Assembly (NCBI GenBank): GCA_963662175.1 | Contig: OY759216.1 | Coordinates: 46,393,087-46,457,086, forward strand | DNA from: Aradus depressus | Lineage: Eukaryota > Arthropoda > Insecta > Hemiptera > Aradidae | Direction: 5' to 3' | DNA length: 64,000 nucleotides | Shown here: piece after piece, positions 42,201-55,400 of the stretch | How positions within the stretch are numbered: position 1 is the stretch's first letter | Layout of the letters: each line of letters begins with the position of its first letter | Position numbers and translations under genes: made by a program | Notes under the pieces: model-generated | The model's database searches: none | What the model was told of the DNA's origin: nothing | The model's input: the letters and a program-made list of their open reading frames with translations, nothing else

Positions 42201-43463
42201 CATGTAAGACATATAACCTTTCTATTGTTCTCACAGTATTCCGTTAGTTAAGTTTGAACGACTTCTGCGCAGACGAATTCAATTTCTTAGGATCCGCCTC
42301 CTCAAAATCGTACGTCAACTCAAGAATATTATGTTATTGGAGTATCATTTTAAAGAACTTTGAAACGACGTACTTGAAGAACAAATCGTGTGCCCTTATT
42401 CTACTGCGGCCTTCTAAAAATGTAGCCTATATCCATTTTCCCGGTCCACTGTAGACATTCGTTAGTTCAAGTAGAATAAGCCCCTCTCCTCATTTTAGGC
42501 AATCGCTAATGACCAGCGCTTCTAAAAAATAATAATTAAGTTACCCGCTACTTGACTTCAAAATGGTAGAAGAAAAGGGAGCAGTGTGCAAACTGCATAC
42601 TGTTATTAAGTGCCCATTTTACTTTTTTTTAAATTTTATATAAATATAATTTATGAAAAAAAAATAATAAGAATAAAAACTCGCCTTGGTTACAAAGTTC
42701 TGGCAGAGACAATACTGTCAAAATTTGTAACTTCGAACTCTAAACCCGAAATATTTCACTTTTTAAATGCTTTACCTATTCAACGATATAAAATACGTCC
42801 ATATTATCTCTTTATTTCGAGAGAAAAGATTTTCCAACCATATTTCCATAGTTATCTAAATAATAATAATTATCCGACCCGTGAATTTTTTGTTCAAAGA
42901 ATTGAACAACGTGCAAAATTTCATGAAATCGATCCAGTAGAAGTTGATATAAACAAAAATTGAAATTCGAGCAAACTGAATTACGATACGGCAGAACAGG
43001 TTGCATTTTTTTTTGCACTTGCGACCCGCATATCAAAATACTTATTTTAAGTCAATTAGGCACGAATGCAAAAAGACATGAAACACTTTTGAATCGAATA
43101 CGTTAGTATAAACCTAGCCTCCTAAACCGGTTATACTGTACATTCCACCCTTATTCCGCAGATTACATTTTCGTTGAAGGAATAAACTATCCGATACCTC
43201 GCCGGCCGCACAAGAGGGCTAAGGGGGCCGATTACGACCGGCGGGTTGCCGACCGCACTTAAAAAAATACTAGGACAAGATGATGGATAAGGTAAGTGGG
43301 TAGCTCACCTGTTTTTCGAGAAGATCGGCGGGCCAGCCTCTAACATGATTGACCAGATCATCTCGATAGTGATTGGCCAATGACGGGGTCAGGTTGGGTG
43401 CCTGGGGTCTGAGACCTGCCAGGGCCGTGCCTGCGCTCAGCAGGCTGCTTGGAGGACTTGTTA
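39263..43463 (-). CDS. WAC: WAC exons 9-11: conserved C-terminal region and coiled coil
   Basis: Exon 9 has [16 protein letters not shown], exon 10 has [20 protein letters not shown] and [12 protein letters not shown], and exon 11 has [20 protein letters not shown] followed by ADEA and a stop. This is the C-terminal WAC coiled coil used to contact RNF20/40. The last four residues extend beyond the usual end. Phases are 1-0, 0-2 and 2-stop. Confidence 0.93.
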
Positions 43464-46400
43464 CTGAAACAGAAACATATCAGCTCTAATAGTAAAATGG
43501 CTGGCAGAAATGGTGAAACAATTATCATAGTTTCGTCAGATATAGTAGAGTAGTACAGTACATTTCACAAGTATAATATTGTTACGAACTTAATTGATTA
43601 CTGTTATCAGAAGGTTAGTTGCTGGATATCACAGAAAGGAATGATGTAAAAGAAGAAATTAAAGCGAAGATAACGGCCGGGAACAGATGCTACCGGTCCC
43701 TGCAGAAGGTGCTCGGATCGAGGACTTTGTCCCGAGACGCCAAAATTACAATTTATAAAACAGACCGGAGACAGGTCGTCACATATGCGAGTGAAACCTG
43801 GGTCCTGACTAGGAGGGACGGAGTCTTGGTCAATACGTGGGAGAGGAAGGGTATTGAGGAAGATACACGGCTCTACTCCAGAATGGGATAGATGGAGGAT
43901 ACGTCCAATGGAGAGCTGAGGGATCTGTAAAAGAGCCCGGAAATGGTGACCTTCGTCAAGCAGGACACATTAGCGATTGGAAATTGATAGAAAGAACCTA
44001 TTCTTCGATAGCACTAACAGTTTTCGCGTAAATCAAGCAAAAGTCTAAAAATGGGATTCAAAACATTTCAGTAACTTTTCGGAATAAATCTCTCTCTCTT
44101 AACCTTTCAAACCGGGCGACATGCAAAAAATAGTATTTTTATATGAAATGCACCTTTTACTTTAAAACTCACTAAAATTTTCGCGAGATCACTATACTTC
44201 CTTATATTAAAGGTATGAAACTGAAAAAAATGATCAAGTCAATTGTCTTATGAGTTATTTCAGTGTTTTTGTACATCTAGAAGTAGTTGATATCAGTATT
44301 ATTTCATATACCATACTAAACTGACCCAACAGTTCTACCAGTAACAAAATGTTCTCAAAACTACTATTAACTGATCAATTTGAATGGGGGAAGCTAAAAT
44401 TACTAGCGCCTCCATAACGAGAGGAATCACTGAGTTAAGTTTTCTTTCCGTGCTTTCTTGAGCGACTTTGGTATTGTATTAAGGTAAATTTATTTCAAGG
44501 CTCCAAGTACAGTAATTTCTCTTTGTGTAATATTATTTTCTTTATTTGTGCAAATACAATGGTGTGAATTTCCATCTCTGTCAACTTTTGATCATTGTTC
44601 ATGTGAACTTTCCGGGTCAACAAGTGTGTACTACTCTGTGAAAATAATGAATGAAGAGTTACTCAACTGTAGTTGTAGGTTTATTTTTGTCGCCAATAGA
44701 ATTTCTACAACGTTCCAAACCATGGACAAAACATTTTTTGTTGAGAACATTTAGATCATAACAAAGATTAATATCTAAATCAGTTGTTCAGTCTTACAAA
44801 ATGTTTAGTATTACTAAAGGAACAACAATTATTGTTCTCGTATTATATAGATCCTGTCATTTTACCTATAAAGTTGTGATATTTCATAAAAAACAGGCAT
44901 CGGAACGGGAGAATAACTGATTTCAGGGAATTAAACAAAAGTTCATTTACCAAAAAAAAAAATTTTCTCTTAGAATTGAAAATAAATCCTAAATAATAGC
45001 AACATGAGTGAAGACAGAAACAACGACTAGTTGCAATATTAATAAAAAAATGAACAGTTAGATCAGAAATACTTTCAGAAGAAAGTACCCTCCACGAGAG
45101 GAGCAGTATTCCGTTTTGCACTATAACTAATCGTCATTATCTCCAAGTTTTTTTTGAAATTGAGATGGCAAATTAGTTTTAATGTCTTTTGACCATTTAT
45201 ATATAAAATTTGAATATCTACGAGCATAAAATCTGTGGAACTTTTTTTGTTGTTTTCCCGCAGGAACGTCATTCCTGAACTCAACAAATGTTGTTTCTAA
45301 AGAGAAAACCCATGTAAAACCGAAAAATGTCGCTCCCTTCCATAATTGATCACTCAACTAGGAATAACTTAGTTTTCAGAAACGGAAACGTTATTTTGTG
45401 TATTAAACAAAAGGCTTTGGGCCCAGTTTTGTGAGAGGGAAGGATGAGACCCAGGTTATAAACACGATAGGTCTAAAAATAAAGAAGTGAATAATTCGTT
45501 TATTCGCAAAAAGGATTTCGCTCTCTGACTAATGGTGTTAGTTCACTGACTGTATTTGATTATTTTTGGACCGATTCCCAATGTTTGAGGTAAATTAATG
45601 ACTTTTATGGCCCAATGTTTGAGGTAAAATAATAAATTTTATGGTTGCTGAACGCTAATTTTAATACGCCACTTATTTAAGTATAATAATATAATATAAA
45701 TATTTGACAAATTAAGCTCTAATTGGTTAGCATGTGCCTTAGAGGCAAAATTCAGGCTAATTTTTGATAATCGTTCACTAAACGGTTGACCCTACGTTTC
45801 ATCTTACTGGTTATGAGTTACAGTGGATAGGGGACATTTGCGCTGTAAGGGCTAATTTAAATTCTAGAACAGACCAAACGGTCAACGACTGGAGTACAGA
45901 AGCATCGTTATAATTAGTATTCAGCTCAAGACGTGATAGTTATTGCAAACTAGTTACATTTCCTGGCATCAGTGCAGTCTTGTGTCTCTGAGTGTGTGGG
46001 GGTGGGAGGCCCCAGGTCCACCGAGAGACCTCCCATCGTGTCCACATGAAGCGGCTCCTGTCTGTCAGGAGGACCTGGGGCGTTGGCGCTCTCCTGAGGA
46101 CCACTGATCTCTGAGGTGGGCGTGCTGTCTCCAGAACAGATCTCCATGTCTGTTGTCTGAACCTCCACACCTGACAAACACACAAACAAACTAACAGTTA
46201 AATAGGTAAAGTAACCAAGAAAAATCTACTCTCCAGAGTAGGAAAACATCGAAGAGGTCGTCTATGAAAAGATCGCCCATGATAGAAGATGTATCACATC
46301 CTCTCACGTTCCTTAGAAATAAACTTAGCTGGCCATACACAACGAGGTTACTTTACAACACTACCCGTTCGGACAAACTCTTCACAAGCATACCTGCACT

Positions 46401-49400
46401 TTGTGAAAGTCCAAGCACAACCAAATTATCTGAATGATGTGTAAACTTCATAAGTAAACACCAATAAAAAGGAAATAAAACTTTCACACTCATGCGTTTT
46501 TTAAATTCCTAGACAAAAATATGTAAGGGGCTCGGAAAGCTCCGAAGACGTGATTTTGAGCAGAATAGACAAGTACGAAACAGTATATCTAAACTCTATT
46601 AGCAAGATTGTCAATCTTTTAATTTTTCTGTCCAACGTTCCATAGGCTATATTTTCAACATCTTTATTGCAAAATCCCTCAGATTTAACTGTCCATAAAG
46701 ATTGATGAACTTGGTTCAATACAACGAACATGAACTAGAAAAAAGTAAGATCACTCAAGTTGGCACCGTTTTGGTGTTGAATGCATTCATTTCCCTGGAA
46801 TAGGGAGGGCTCGGGTGGGTCATCTACTACTTCGCTCTGGTCTCAGCGTCAAAATCTACCAGAGACTGGCTTCCTTTGCTAGTGCCAGTCAGTAAAAACT
46901 ACGAATCCAACCTCAGTTGGGGGTGCCGCTTGGAAGCAAGCATCCCGTAGTAACATGTTAGCTACGGGCCTTACACGCCTCAGGGTCCAGAATGGTGATT
47001 GACCCAGGACAAGCAGTGCCTCCCATCACTACGGTTTTCCGCTTACAGGATAGGCGGGAGGGACTGACCGCTTAACATGTAGAGAGATGGTCTCCGCAAC
47101 ATTACCATGAGTGGGGAGTGGAATTCAGAGGTTTCAACAGGCCGCACCATACACAAAGATAAAATCCGGCGTGACAAATTTATTTTTCCGCGAGTAAACA
47201 AGTCAGATTTGCACCATATAATGATTCTAGTGCAGACTTACTCCTACCGGTGAATTTGAGGGGAAAAAAATCTGGGAGTGTATGGGCGGCTTTAGGCGAG
47301 CTATTGAACCCTCGCCACGAGGGGAGTCAAGGCTGCACTTTTCAAGTCTACTAACAACCTCCTCACACTTATAATATTATAAGAAGGAGAAGGTTTAGTT
47401 CCTAAAATGAAGAGGTTGAAACTCAAGAGCCCAAAAGTATTGGGTATACAAAACGGATATATTTTAATTCTTTATTTTGCGATTATCATGGTATAATGCA
47501 GTACTCTGGTATGTCCATCTGTGGATATTAAAGGCTTTGTTGATATCGTTGTCTAAAAATTGGAGACATTAATTTTTTGAAATATTGTCTATTCCACAAA
47601 AAAAAAACTACCACCACCATCAGGTTGAGTTATAAACTATGACTTACAATTAGTTTAAAAATGAACCGACGATGATGTAATGCCGATACAAGTAGTTTAT
47701 GTACATTTTTTGTGGAAGGGAAGAATTCATGTATTTATTACCTAATTTTCCCACTATGTCGGTGTTTCTCAACTTAGAGAAGTTAAAATAATGGAACAAA
47801 TCGCTTTGAATAAATAATTTTTTTAGTTAATATATATATATATATATAGGGTTTTGTAAATTATCAAAACAAATTGATACAATTTTCCAACACAATTTGC
47901 ACAATAATTGAGAAAACTGTATAATAAACTGAATATTTTCAGTTTTCTCGGTTTTGGCTACAACTATTCATACGTTTGTCCATTAAAAATGATAAACTAA
48001 CAGGAAGTGATCTCCTAAACGATCTGTCCATTTAGAGAAAGCTATATACACTACACCTAGGTAAAGCATATTTTGGTTAATCATTACACAGAGGTAAACG
48101 TTCATGTTTGGGAAGAAAGTAAGGGTGCCAATACCATTTTGAATATACATCGATTGAGTTTGTACGCTCCAGGTAAAATCTTAGAATATATTTTTTTAGC
48201 ACTACTTTCAGGATAATTATTGCCCATTGATATGGCTAGTACAATGACATTTTTAATAATCGTGTACCAGTGGACTCACCAGTATTGTTGGTTTGGTCAG
48301 AAGACATGTGCTGTTTGAGATTGTCATGATGAAGAGGAGGCCAGTAACCGCCACCAGAGGCGTTGCTCACCGTGGCCGCCATCTTGTCCATGAGGCGGCC
48401 TCCTCCACTTGTCGACACTCCTCCCCCTCCACCACTCTTTGTACGGTTGTTCACGGAATGTTTATCCAATACTGTTGTCGTAACTAGAATAGACAATAAT
48501 AACAATGTGACACACACTGTAGTACAGAGCAACTCAAGAGAAATATGTTCATGTATCCCTTCAAATGAGGTAAAAATGTTGGTTTCCATTTTCGAACTGT
48601 ATCCAAATAACAGTTTCAGTCCACTCCGAGTGCCCAGCGTCTTCATTCGACAGTCATATTGGGATGATATAGCTCTGATCGTCTTGGTCCTATGTAAAAA
48701 CATTATTTGTAAGGGGCTATTTTACGATAAACTCATCATTTTTTAATAAATCTAAAAAACATTGGTTTCAAGATGTCAGTTTAAAACGGTTTCCGATATA
48801 TCTCGCAATAAAATTTATTTCCTACAAAACGGGTCTTTCAGTTTTCTCTACAACTTCATTTGTAGAGTTTCGATTAAATTATATGAATCATAAGATCAAA
48901 TGTACTTATGTCTCTAACTTGAGTGGTCTCAGTTTTCTTCCGATTTTGGCAAACTGATTAAATGGTTTAAGTTACAACATGTGACATTTTCATGTGAAAT
49001 TTCAATTTTATTGCTATAATTGTTTCTCGAGTTGCCAAAGTTCCAAAATTCCAGCCCCATTTATAGAGACATCATCGAGAAAATCATCAAAACGTACATA
49101 CAGATATAATTGCGAAAATGACCAATACATGTTCAGGGAAACCTCAAAACTTGGCTAAAGCAAAAAAAAAGGTTTTCTTGAATGTCCTGCCATGCAGGGC
49201 GGATATGGCTTAATGCAGCGGCAACACAAGGAGTATTTCACGTGTAACTTTGGCTGAACCAACTGTAACCAGATCATTAGCTTATTGAGTATACTCATCG
49301 AGATAGCAGAATGGAAACCTCCTGTCAACTTTTGGCCTTTTTGAGTTACTGATACTAAAAATCGGAAAAAACCATAACACAACGGATACCCAAAACGTAT

Positions 49401-52400
49401 ATTAAATCCAAAATTAAAAGCTAAAGACATTGCATACCTCCCATGTTAATAATGCAATCTGTTCGTAGCACAACAAATAAGTATAAAACATGTTGTTGTT
49501 TAGATGAACTTAACCTAGACAGATTTTCATGAACATTTGACGTAGCTTCATTATATCTCTAAATTGAAGAAATATTTTTTAAAAGTCAAGAAATTACATT
49601 AGTTCTCTGAATATGAGCCTCAACTACTCTTATTTTCTTAAGAAACAAAAAAAAAAGTGTTTGCCTACAGAGCTCAAGATCGCGAGTTCGAAACCCGGCC
49701 GAGGCCCTTAGGTTTTTGCATCTGGGATAGGACGTTAAGCGATGGTCCCGAGCCTGTACGATGTCAGATACTCGTTAAAAGACCTTTAACCTAGGGTGAA
49801 TAAAATTGGCTAGGCAAAATTTACGAATCCCACAGTAGAGCCGGACTCACGACCAGCAACGAAAGAGCGCTCTCTAAGCGATATGACCTCATAGTCTAGC
49901 AAAAATTACAATAACCAACAAGTCGGAAAATTACATTATAGGAAAATATGAACACATTGTGGGAAAAACTTTCCTCTCGAAATGAATGGATAATACGGAC
50001 TTATTGAACCTCATAAGTTCACGTTCATTTCATAAAAACGCCAATTATTGACAGGAGATTCCCATTAAACTTCATAACTTCACTTAAATGTACAACTTGA
50101 TACGCGTAAAATTAATCGTAAGAGGAAAGGTGACTTGGTCATCATTCCTTACAAAATTCTGGGGGTATTGAGGGTCAGTCAATGATGAAAACACTATTCA
50201 AATGCCAACGTTTCGATATATTTCATATCATCATCAGGGCCTAACAAACATGGGGGAATCAAGATTACAAAAATATAATGAGTGATCTATTAAAATTATA
50301 TATAGGTACATAAATATACATTCAAACCTACACAAATTCACATATACATAAATATAGATCCATTTGAATAGTGTTTTCATCATTGACTGACCCTCAATAC
50401 CCCAGAATTTTGAATTCTACAGTCGCTAGCAAACATCTTCCTTACAAACTTATTATATTTCCTGGCTTACCTAAGCACTATCTGGAATACATGACTCGAG
50501 GATTTACTGTAAATATTCAATTTACCGGGTCTAGTTGACTGAGGGGGCTGCTGGTAAGTGGGGTGCCTCTGCTGAGAGGACGGTGGAGGAGGAGGCCGGG
50601 GGTCCAGCCACTCCCTCGGCTTCTCCCACTGGGACACCTCCGTCTTACAGTTGTAGTAATACTTCTTCCCGGAGGAGCTGAGGTGCTCTGACCAGTCACC
50701 GCATCGCACCACCCTCTCCCGATCATCCCGCTTATCCTGTCAACAGATACAACATACTGTAACTGCCAATATGATTCAGGACAGAGTGAACCTTAATAAA
50801 CAAAGAATACATTTCATACATACTAGTGATAACAACTTTTTTTTTATGGCTTCAGCAGCTAGTCATAGCCAACACTACCATGTGTTCACGTAAGATACAA
50901 ATAGAAAATAAATACGTAAATTAATTAATTAAATGAATAACTAAAATGAAAACCGAAAACGGTTATCTAGACACCAATTTTGAAATAGGATAGAAACAAA
51001 TAATTTTGCTGTACACCTCGACATTACTACTTCTGAGGAGTTTTATAGTTGAAGGGGTAAGTGACATGACTATAATATAGTAAAAAAAAAAGATTTCCAA
51101 TGTTGCGAACTTGAAGCACTCCATCACCATATCTATATGGTATCATGGACCTCATCACCACCGGGAACAGCATGGACTGTCCATTCGTTCTATATTATCC
51201 AGGTAGAATCCACATGGCCTATGGTTCGAGCGCATTCTTCAAATCGACCTCGCAATATTTACTGAGACCGACTGCTGCTAGAACCACAGAGTCAGCTTGG
51301 GAACTCAAGATTACCTTTTAGTCTGTTATTTGCCTCTTACAGACGCTGTACAAGGTCCCTAATAAGCTACCGATTACAACATAGAAATCTTAAGCAATTT
51401 TCAAAGTTTTATAATTGAGGGGGTAAGTAGCGTGACTATAAACAATTTTTAAAAAAAAAAGTTCACAACATTGCAAACTTGAGCACTCCATCACCATGCT
51501 CCACGGTATCATGGACCCCACCACATCGGGAACACCATGGATTGTTTCATTCGTTCTATTTTGTCCAGGTAGAATCCACAAAGTGACTGCTGCGAGAACT
51601 ACGGTTTTTGAGGAACTTTAGCAATTCAAATAAAACCAATAATCATAAAAGAATAACATTCAATATATAGAACAAAGAATTTGTGCTATATAACTAATTT
51701 GCGAAACGTTCTTTGCCAGAAACACATTGTTGATATCAATATTTTCATATATATGATGAGCGTAAGTAAGCGGATGTTACACTGTGACTTTATGTGTGGC
51801 GTTTTTATCTGGCAGAAGTTGGTTTCAGGAACTGTCCGTCAATTCGCAATAGCACAAATTAACAAAAAAAGTTTATTGAATAAACTTATTAACTACCTGA
51901 CAACTGCTATTTATTTTACGCTGCGAAGAATCTCGGGATGAATTCTGGGAAATTTTAGACGAATGGGAATCGTTTTTCTGTAAGAGAAACAGAGAACACA
52001 TAATGTTAAACAATGTTTTTTTTTTTTAATGAAACAGCTTTATAAAAATTCAATAAGATGTCGTATCATACCTCGCTACTATTCCTATCATGGTTGGTCC
52101 GATGTTCCGATTCTCTAGAATCTCGCATTCTTTTTTCTTTGGGAGATCTGCTAACACAGTCTGTCAAAATAAAAATAATTTTCAATATTTTGTAAGAAGA
52201 GATCAACATTTTGGTGGTGTTTAATTGCACCATCAGTTTATATGGTACTCCTGTACGGGACGTCAGTATTTCCAATAATAAGGACAATGGTACGTTTATT
52301 GTACTCAGTAGTAGGAAGCTCCATTTAACGCCTTTCTTAAAATTTCGCCGTCAATCAACTTTAATAATGGATTGTAAATACACGTTACATTAAACCTGGC

Positions 52401-55400
52401 TTAAAATTGTTTTTTTTTATCATCTAAGAAAATATAGTTAAAACGTTGACATCCATCTTACATATATATAAGATATATATTCACATGAGTTGTTCCCAGA
52501 GCAATCAGTTAGAGACAAGTCAATTTTTTTTCTATAATTAGCTATTAGTGGACTGATATAACAGTCATTAAGACAGAATAAACATTCATCAAATTAAGAC
52601 AATACTTGTCTTTTATTATTAAAATTCCCAATATCCCAATTTCCATTTTCCCAAAAAAATTATATTTATTTTCTACTTATCTGAGCAACCCAATATTTCG
52701 ATCGACAAAAAATTGTAAATGATAAATTCATTAAAACATTGAGACAAAACGCACCTCCAGAAATATTAAAGGCATCCGAAATTTACTATGACATAAGACA
52801 TACCACTCAGGATCCTGAATTATTGTAATTTACAAAATATATTAATATTTATCTGATGTGGCGTCCAGAAATACGTCATTTTTGTCGAGGTTGAGTGACA
52901 CAGTAACTATCACGAATATTCTACTTTATAAAATTACAAACCGGGGAACGCCGGGTGAACTAGCTAGTAATAATATAAATCACATTATCAGAAATCACGA
53001 GATTTAAGCTTTGAGGGTACCGCAGCCTCAAATATATATATATGAGATGAATTTCTTCAAAATTCTGCAATAACGAACTCCAACAACTTGTTGAACAATT
53101 CATCACTGACAAAGGAGCTGGAATCAATTGAACATAACTGAACAAGAATTATCTTTTAAAACTTAAGGATTTTGTCGCCCTTTCATCTGAATCATCTTCA
53201 TGTCATGTTTGTTATTCCAACTTTTATCTGGAGTATTCTTTACTATAGAATATTTAAGAAAACATCTTATCAGTTGTGAACTAGTCCGCGATGAAGAAGG
53301 AAGCGCCTAGTCCGATACCTCGTTGGCTAAACTTCTTAATACACACTGCACAAACTTCCCCGAGGTAAGTCTTTTGAATGAGTAAATATCTATAGGGACC
53401 TATCCCTTGAATAAAATGGAAGTCGTGCCTCTAGTATTTACCAAATTTGACGGCTTTCGACACACAATTCAGAGTGGGGAAGATAGCAGAGCGTTTAGAG
53501 ATTCTTTTCAAATTCAACACACAAACAGAAAATAGGTAAAAGACGTTTGAAAACAAAATATTGAGAGTAGTGCTACATTGAAACATAACGAGAATATTTA
53601 TAATGAAATACTTCGTTGTTATCAGGAGACAGTTACTTATTTCACAAATAAGGTATTTTGGAAATTTTAGAGAACACTCAAATTTGACTTGTTACTATTT
53701 GTTCACGATATTATTCTGACCCAGAAGTGATGAAGAATCTAGATGTCGGGTGTACTTCCGTCTGGTGCCGCAATTTCGACTTCTCCTATTCGATTTTTAA
53801 AAACTGAAATTATACCAATCTGTACAGAAGAGTTTGAAATTTATCTTTATTAGATCTGTTAGAATGAAAGTAATGTTAGGTACTCGTTAAAGACCCCTTA
53901 GGTGAATAAACCCAAGTAGGCAAAAGTTAGGACTCCGAAAATAGAGTCGGGCTCATGTCCACCAGGGTGACGAAAGAATAATAAACTAACTAAGAATGAG
54001 AATAATGAGAGAAAGTACTAAAGAAAAAAAAGTTAGGCCTATGTAACTTCCCTACGGGATCGCATTGAATGAACTAAATTATAAAACATACCCCAGTCAA
54101 TCGTACTCTTCCTCAATTTACCAGCCACTTTTTTTTTTTTTTTAGTATTTTCGACGAAACATATACAATGTTTGTTGAAAAGGACCAACGGGAGGGTCAA
54201 TATTTTCATCTTTAGGTTAAATTGAGGAGACCCTGTACTTACTACAACTAAAAATCGATGGGTCAAAATTGTATTCCTTCAAATACATGATATGAACAGA
54301 ACAAATCACATCTTACATCCGAAAGAATAAGATTTTGGCCCTTCCATCAGTCCTTTTAATGAAGCGGTGGCGGGTAAAGTACCTCCTATTGATACAATCC
54401 ACTCTCTCATAGTTCGATACCAAGCAAGAACTTCCATATAGACACTCTTTCTTCTTTAATTTAAAAACTAATAAAATATTTTCATTTCAACTGATTGAAT
54501 AAACATAAATTTCAAACTCTACTGTACGAACTGGAATAAGTTTTTTTTTTTTCAATTGCAATTGAAGGGGTCGAAATATAGATTTAAAATTGATGGGCCC
54601 ATACGGAAGTACACCCCAAAATGCCTGCTAAAATTGAAAGATCTTACACACACTTCATTAAATTGATTGGTTAATTTAGACAACCAACTTCGTAATCTTG
54701 ATAGCAAGATTATTGTGCCTTTATCCCTTGTCTTAAGAGCGATTCAAACAAACTGTTTCGTCCCTTGACAATACTCACCCCCTATAGTTCCTCACCTGCA
54801 TATTTGTCCCTATTCTTGTAGTCTCTGGACTCCCTTTCCTTCTCCCTATTTTTGATGTACACCGTTTTACTATGGTAGCCGGAGCCACGATCTCTTGGGC
54901 TATCACATTCTGGGCTCTCAGATCTGTAGGAGTTACCATTTGGTGAATCTCGTTCTCGCATTCTATCTCTCTCATAGTTACTTTTCGCGTTATACTTCGA
55001 GTTCTGTTGACATACAAAATAACCATTCAAGGGATTATTACATGGAATCATTAAAATAAATAGTATAAAAAGGTATAAAGAAAAATAATACACCAAAAGC
55101 AAGGCGGTACAACAGCAAGAACAAAGAAAACTAGCAATACTTAAACCTTACAAAACAAAAATAAAGTCCAACCAAAAAACTTTTGACAAATAATAAATTC
55201 AAATTGATTTTCTCTCGTATTCTAGGTAGAAGGAAAGAAAGTTATTTAAATTGCATATAAGATGCTATTGAATTTTGGTCCCGTTAAGGTTAGTTTGGTA
55301 AAAAAATACTTTATCAACAGTATCATTAAAAACCCATTTTAACCTTCTTTGATGAAAGTAATTGAAAGGTTTTGTTTATAACAAGAAACTTTGGTCAAAA

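Noticed and set aside
48363..48746. 127-residue frame on the plus strand
   Set aside because: It is antisense to WAC exon 7, which fits the gene by frame and phase.
49640..49720. B box GTTCGAAACCCGG as a tRNA gene
   Set aside because: The motif is part of a repeated SINE head without a foldable anticodon arm and acceptor stem. Several diverged copies share the same non-tRNA body.
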